Made by a program: the position numbers and the translations under genes. A stretch of DNA of 64,000 bases from Planctomycetota bacterium (lineage in GTDB: Bacteria; Planctomycetota; Phycisphaerae; WQYP01), in assembly GCA_021819825.1 (NCBI GenBank), contig JAKAEZ010000002.1, positions 124,001 through 188,000 on the forward strand, given 5' to 3'. Position 1 is the first letter of the stretch. Each line of letters begins with the position of its first letter. Shown piece after piece: positions 59,744 to 64,000 of this stretch. The notes under the pieces were generated by a model, which was not told the origin of the DNA, did not search any database, and saw only the letters and a program-made list of their open reading frames with translations.

Positions 59744-62734
59744 TTAGACCACAAGATTAATCATGCGGCCTTTAATATAGATTTTCTTCTTTATTGGGCG
59801 CTGCGCCAAACGATTGACAACCTGCGGATCAGCCAATGCCGCGCTGAATACCTCCGGCTCGTCGCTGGTTGCGGCGATACGAATCCGCCCGACCAGCTTG
59901 CCGTTAATCTGTACGGGCACATCCAGTTCTTCATCCACACACAGGCGTTCATCAAATGTGGGCCACGGTAATAGCGCAATGGATACCGCCGCATCGGGGC
60001 CGGCCAATTCGTGATACAGTTCATCGGCGATATGCGGCGCGAACGGCTCAAGGACCCGCAGGAGATTCAATGCCGCGTCCAGGGGTACAAATGTCAGCTT
60101 GGTCAAAGCATTGTTAAATTCCATCATCGCGCTGATGGCGGTATTAAACGCCAGACGGTCGATATCGGCTGTGACTTTGCGAATCAGCCGGTGCATCGGT
60201 CGCAGAATTGCCGCCGCATCCCGCAGGGCAACCTCCACGTCCGGCGCGGACAATTCACGCCCGTGGCAGGTCCACTTCCCATCGGCATGTTGCCGCACCA
60301 CGCGAAATACGTTGTCATCGCCGCCGAGAAGATTTCTCCAGACGCGCTGCAAAAAGCGGTACACACCTTCAACGCCGGCGGTGCTCCAGGGCTTTACCTG
60401 TTCCAGCGGCCCCATGAACATTTCAAAGAGCCGCAGAGAGTCGGCCCCATATTCCGCGATGACATCATCGGGATTTACCACATTGCCGCGTGATTTACTC
60501 ATTTTGAAGGATCGGGCATCCACCTGAATGCTGTTATCCGTTTTCAGGACAAAGCCGTCACCGCGTTTTTCCACCGTGGCGGGGTCACAGGGTTTTCCCA
60601 CGACCAAGGCTCCGGTTGATTTGTGGCGGCTGATAATCCGCGATTTGCCATCTTCCCCTACCTGCGTGGAGAACTCCGCATCAATATCCGCCAGCGAGAC
60701 GCATTGGCCGCTTTCCAATGCGAAGACCGTATACTCAGCTTCGCCGAGAATCAGGCCTTGATTCACCAGCTTACGAAATGGTTCTTCCGAGCTTACCAGA
60801 CCGCGATCAAAGAGCACCTTGTGCCAAAACCGCGCGTACAGCAGATGCAGAACGGCGTGTTCCACGCCGCCAACATATAAATCCACCCCGCCGGCCATCC
60901 AGTATTTTTCTTTTTCCGGATCGCAGAAGCGCGCGGTATTCTCCGGGTCAATGTAACGCAGATAATACCAGCATGAGCCGGCCCATTGCGGCATGGTGTT
61001 AAGCTCCCGCCGCGCGGGGATCGCGCCGGGCGTTCCGGGCGGTACTACGCGAGCCTGCAGATTTTCCGGTGGACCATCCAATAGCACATGCACCTGATGC
61101 CAGTCGGCAGCTTTAAATAAAGGTGGCTCCATGGTGCCGGTGGGCTTAAAATCCTTCACGTCCGGCAGCGTCAGGGGCAACTGGGATTCCGCCAATGGAA
61201 CAGTCGTACCATCCGGCAGATGTATAAGCGGAAATGGTTCGCCCCAGTAACGTTGCCGGGAAAAAAGCCAGTCCCGAATTTTATAATTGATTTGCCGGGT
61301 TCCCAATGACTTATGTTCCAGAAGCTCACAGATTCTGGTTTTTGCCTGGGCGCTGGATAAGCTATTAAGCTGCGCGGAATTTACGGCAAAGCCTGGGGAT
61401 TCCAGCGGCAGTTTTCCGGCCTCGGGCTGATCCGCCGCCGCGCTGACCACGCGGCGAATTGGGAGTTCCATGGCATGGGCAAAATCAAAGTCGCGCTGAT
61501 CATGCGCCGGAACGGCCATGATGGCACCGGTGCCATAACCCATTAACACATAATCAGAAATGAATATGGGTATACGTTCATTATCCACCGGGTTGACGGC
61601 ATAGGCCCCGGTAAATGTTCCGGTTTTGGCGTTGTCTTCCTGGCGCTGCCGCTCGGAGCGCGCGGCGGCCGTTTTCTGATACGCCGCAACCGCCTCCCGT
61701 GGTGACTCGGCGATGGATCGCCAGCGGTCCGGAATTCCGGCCGGCCATGCGGCGGGTATGATGTTTTGTTCCGCGCTTAAGTCCACCAACGGATGCTCCG
61801 GTGCCAGAACCAGATAGGTGGCCCCGAAGAGCGTATCAGGACGTGTCGTAAAGACGGTGACTTCCGGCGGGCAATTCGCGACGGCAAACCGCACCAGCGC
61901 CCCTTCCGAACGGCCAATCCAGTTCCGCTGCATCATTTTCAATGATTCGGACCAGTCCAAGGCGTCCAAACCGTCCAGCAATCGCTGGGCGTACGCGGTA
62001 ATGCGCAGCATCCATTGCCGCATGGGGCGGCGCTCTACCGGGAAGCCCCCTACTTCGCTTTTGCCGTCGATTACCTCTTCATTGGCCAGAACCGTGCCCA
62101 GTGCTTGGCACCAATTGACGGGCGCTTCAATTTCATAGGCCAGGCGGTACTCATCGAGCACCCGCCGTTGCTGGTGCGACTCTAACTGTGACCAGCTTTT
62201 ATTTCCGGCGGAGGGCGGTAGCGCCCGTTGGCCGGATTCAAATTCCGCTGCAAGTTGGGCAATCGGTCTCCCTTTTTGCAGCTTGGGGTCATACCAGGTG
62301 TCATACAATTGCAGGAATATCCATTGGGTCCAGCGGTAATAGCCGGGGTCTGTGGTATTGACCTCGCGCTGCCAGTCATAAGAAAAGCCGATGGCCTGAA
62401 GCTGGGCGCGAAAACGATCTATATTTTTTCGGGTTATCACAGCCGGATGCGTATCGGTTTTAATGGCGTACTGCTCGGCCGGCAGACCAAATGCGTCCCA
62501 GCCCATGGGGTGCATGACATTAAATCCGGCAGCGCGCTTGAAACGCGCGACAATGTCGGTAGCCGTATATCCTTCGGGATGTCCGACATGCAATCCTTCC
62601 CCGGACGGATAGGGAAACATATCTAATACATAATACTTGGGCGTAGCCGGGCGCATTTCGGCAGAGAATATTCGATTTTCCTGCCAAACCCGCTGCCATT
62701 TCTTTTCAATACTACTGGGATTATAACCCGCCAT
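59744..62734 (-). CDS. leuS: Leucyl-tRNA synthetase
   Basis: LeuRS charges tRNA-Leu. The protein from ATG 62734 is 996 residues, longer than the usual ~860. Motifs: GYNPSSIEKKWQRVWQ at the start, the HIGH-type PYPSGEGLHVGHPEGY, the CP1 editing domain with TTRPDTLFGATYLVLAPEHP, IMAVPAHDQRDFDF, and KMSKSRGNVVNPDD. The anticodon-binding domain and C-terminal domain end in KKIYIKGRMINLVV. Extra length comes from insertions in the editing and catalytic regions (for example about residues 155-210), common in planctomycete LeuRS. It is divergent from mtnP. Confidence 0.97.
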   Translation of the reverse strand: MAGYNPSSIEKKWQRVWQENRIFSAEMRPATPKYYVLDMFPYPSGEGLHVGHPEGYTATDIVARFKRAAGFNVMHPMGWDAFGLPAEQYAIKTDTHPAVITRKNIDRFRAQLQAIGFSYDWQREVNTTDPGYYRWTQWIFLQLYDTWYDPKLQKGRPIAQLAAEFESGQRALPPSAGNKSWSQLESHQQRRVLDEYRLAYEIEAPVNWCQALGTVLANEEVIDGKSEVGGFPVERRPMRQWMLRITAYAQRLLDGLDALDWSESLKMMQRNWIGRSEGALVRFAVANCPPEVTVFTTRPDTLFGATYLVLAPEHPLVDLSAEQNIIPAAWPAGIPDRWRSIAESPREAVAAYQKTAAARSERQRQEDNAKTGTFTGAYAVNPVDNERIPIFISDYVLMGYGTGAIMAVPAHDQRDFDFAHAMELPIRRVVSAAADQPEAGKLPLESPGFAVNSAQLNSLSSAQAKTRICELLEHKSLGTRQINYKIRDWLFSRQRYWGEPFPLIHLPDGTTVPLAESQLPLTLPDVKDFKPTGTMEPPLFKAADWHQVHVLLDGPPENLQARVVPPGTPGAIPARRELNTMPQWAGSCWYYLRYIDPENTARFCDPEKEKYWMAGGVDLYVGGVEHAVLHLLYARFWHKVLFDRGLVSSEEPFRKLVNQGLILGEAEYTVFALESGQCVSLADIDAEFSTQVGEDGKSRIISRHKSTGALVVGKPCDPATVEKRGDGFVLKTDNSIQVDARSFKMSKSRGNVVNPDDVIAEYGADSLRLFEMFMGPLEQVKPWSTAGVEGVYRFLQRVWRNLLGGDDNVFRVVRQHADGKWTCHGRELSAPDVEVALRDAAAILRPMHRLIRKVTADIDRLAFNTAISAMMEFNNALTKLTFVPLDAALNLLRVLEPFAPHIADELYHELAGPDAAVSIALLPWPTFDERLCVDEELDVPVQINGKLVGRIRIAATSDEPEVFSAALADPQVVNRLAQRPIKKKIYIKGRMINLVV

Positions 62735-62929
62735 GAGTCCTGTTCTCCAATCTTGATGTGGACAAAGGATACGAAAGGCGGCGTCGGGCCACAAGTAGCG
62801 GCCGGCCTTGAGAGAAAAAAGAATTGCCGGGGCGTCACGCCGGGAAGACTATGGTATGATTCACCGGTTGGGAATCTTGGGCGGTTCCCGCGTGGCGTTA
62901 GCCTGGATGCGGCTTGTTAAAAAGGGTTC
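62735..62929. promoter_or_regulatory. Divergent promoter region leuS / mtnP
   Basis: This 195-base gap lies between two divergently transcribed genes and must hold both promoters. GGACTC upstream of leuS and the TGGTATGATTC stretch near 62850 are the only suggestive pieces; no firm -35/-10 pair was assigned. Confidence 0.4.
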
Positions 62930-63835
62930 ATGGACATGGAACAAACGCAGCGGATCGGCATCATAGGCGGATCGGGGCTGGGCCAGCATCTGCTTATGCC
63001 CGGCGATGGTGAGGCGGTAGAAATTCAAACTCCCTTCGGGCCGCCGGCGGCACCGCCGATTCTGGCCAATTGGAAAGGCATTCCCGTGGCGATTCTGGCC
63101 CGACACGGCGTGGGCCATGTGTTAAACCCCACGCAAATTCCCTATCGCGCCAATATCTATGCCCTGAAAATGTTGGGGTGCCGATGGATTCTGGCCTCCG
63201 GAGCTGTGGGCAGCTTGAATGAAAACATGCATCCGCGGCAACTGGCCCTGGTGGATCAGGCTATTGATCGCACTGTGCATCGTGTGGGAAGCTTTTTTGA
63301 TCACGCCGCGGTGCACGTGGATTTCGCGGAGCCGGTGTGCGGGAAATTGCGAAATATTGTCTATGAAAGCCGCTCTGACCTTACCGCCGATGCGGTGGTT
63401 CATCCGCGTGGAACGTATGTGTGCATGGAAGGCCCGGCGTTCTCGACCCGTGCGGAATCCCGGCTGCACCGGAGTTGGGGCGGAGATTTAATCGGCATGA
63501 CGCTTTTGCCGGAAGCCAAACTGGCGCGTGAGGCGGAAATCAGTTACGCCTCCATTGCCCTGATCACGGATTACGATGCGTGGAAACCCCATACGCCGGG
63601 ACAGGCCCCGATGGAACTGATGCGGGAAATCCTCAGCCATCTGCAAGTGGCCTCGGAAAACGCGCTGCATTTAATCCGGGCGGCCCTGGGACGTATCTGG
63701 GAATCCCGGGCGGAGGAATTCCCCTCGCATCGGGCACTGGAGTTGGCGATTTTTTCGGATAAAGCGAAAATAAGTGCCGAAGCGCGACAGCGGCTTGATG
63801 CGATTTGGGGAAAGTATTTCCCACGTCCCGGCTAA
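62930..63835 (+). CDS. mtnP: S-methyl-5'-thioadenosine phosphorylase
   Basis: MtnP splits methylthioadenosine to adenine and methylthioribose 1-phosphate in methionine salvage. The 301-residue protein has the PNP/MTAP family motifs: RIGIIGGSGLGQHLL near the N-terminus, ARHGVGHVLNPTQIPYRANIYALK, ASGAVGSLNENMHPRQLALVDQ, YVCMEGPAFSTRAESRLHRSWGGDLIGMT (substrate pocket) and ITDYDAWKP. The Met and Asp around the purine fit MTAP rather than purine nucleoside phosphorylase, but by-eye discrimination is limited. ATG 62930 or 62936 may be the start. The next gene starts about 50 bases downstream. Confidence 0.93.
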   Translation: MDMEQTQRIGIIGGSGLGQHLLMPGDGEAVEIQTPFGPPAAPPILANWKGIPVAILARHGVGHVLNPTQIPYRANIYALKMLGCRWILASGAVGSLNENMHPRQLALVDQAIDRTVHRVGSFFDHAAVHVDFAEPVCGKLRNIVYESRSDLTADAVVHPRGTYVCMEGPAFSTRAESRLHRSWGGDLIGMTLLPEAKLAREAEISYASIALITDYDAWKPHTPGQAPMELMREILSHLQVASENALHLIRAALGRIWESRAEEFPSHRALELAIFSDKAKISAEARQRLDAIWGKYFPRPG

Positions 63836-63887
63836 GCGCGAACGATGAAACGTTTGACCGATCTAATCTGGTTGGAGCCTCACAGAA

Positions 63888-64000
63888 ATGAAATCCGGGC
63901 CGGCAGGCAAAACATCGCAGATCATGTTGTGGTTGGCAGGATTGGCTGTGGCGGCCTGCTGCTGTATGCTCCGGCCATCCGGAGGGCTGGCTCAAATGGT
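63888..64000 (+). CDS. Exported protein, N-terminal fragment (runs off the window)
   Basis: From ATG 63888 the frame is open to the window end. It encodes a signal peptide: KTSQIMLWLAGLAVAACCCM, followed by LRPSGGLAQM. The LAACC-like stretch might be a lipobox, but Sec cleavage after GLA is equally possible. TTGGAG lies 13 bases upstream, slightly far. Only 37 residues are visible, so nothing can be said of function. Confidence 0.6.
   Translation, partial: MKSGPAGKTSQIMLWLAGLAVAACCCMLRPSGGLAQM

Noticed and set aside
1-64000. tRNA, rRNA and CRISPR arrays
   Set aside because: Scanning for T-loop GGTTCRANNC patterns, rRNA cores and regularly spaced direct repeats gave nothing convincing.

Overview
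The window looks like a chromosome segment of a Gram-negative planctomycete, most probably of the class Phycisphaerae. This is an inference from gene content. The signs are a PEP-CTERM exported protein, a type II pseudopilin-like protein ending in a CDGHA motif, a fused periplasmic-binding/AraC (XylR-type) regulator, many Tat- or Sec-exported glycoside hydrolases, and lipopolysaccharide genes (kdsA, lpxK, hldE, gmhB). No tRNA, rRNA or CRISPR array was recognised.

Layout. 1-6614 (+): the 3' part of a GH94 enzyme, a GNAT acetyltransferase, dnaA (with DnaA boxes upstream but no dnaN beside it) and a xylulokinase. 6822-11467: a membrane protein divergent from an ECF sigma factor and its small membrane partner, then trpC, a CPBP protease and a cytoplasmic histidine kinase. 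11592-16887: pnp and rpsO (-), then an RlmI-type methyltransferase and kdsA (+).

16888-23128 (-) is the most unusual part. It encodes a large exported beta-propeller protein, a 117-residue exported protein with six cysteines, an exported protein of unknown family, and a MauE/DoxX-like membrane protein. The last two have been duplicated in tandem, and the second copy is decayed. Its MauE part survives as a remnant of about 190 bp next to kdsA that no open reading frame shows.

23482-32590: an HD-GYP response regulator, an exported protein of unknown family, a GH106-type rhamnosidase and a GH31 enzyme. 32991-37038: housekeeping genes (FmdB, DJ-1/PfpI, IscA/ErpA, and an rpsP-trmD-rplS operon without rimM). 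37195-53017 is a plant cell wall (pectin and xyloglucan) locus: a galactose-binding-domain fragment, GH28, GH74, a YicI-type GH31 alpha-xylosidase, an XylR-type regulator, a PEP-CTERM protein, a pseudopilin-like protein and two more secreted glycosidase-like proteins. The xylulokinase at 5088 could feed xylose released by these enzymes into the pentose phosphate pathway. 53941-62734 (-) is a compact series: leuS, lpxK, hldE, gmhB, a class I amidotransferase, a thioredoxin-like protein and a membrane protein. mtnP and the start of an exported protein close the window.

Non-coding structure includes a 282-bp element with 28-bp perfect inverted ends (26831-27112) and single-end copies at 10561 and 44532. 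A dispersed repeat of about 105 bp occurs at three intergenic sites (24612, 44643, 54518). There are also hairpin terminators, GCAGGC hairpins and a near-perfect palindrome in the pnp leader. All homology statements come from reading the sequence by eye; no database or alignment program was used.
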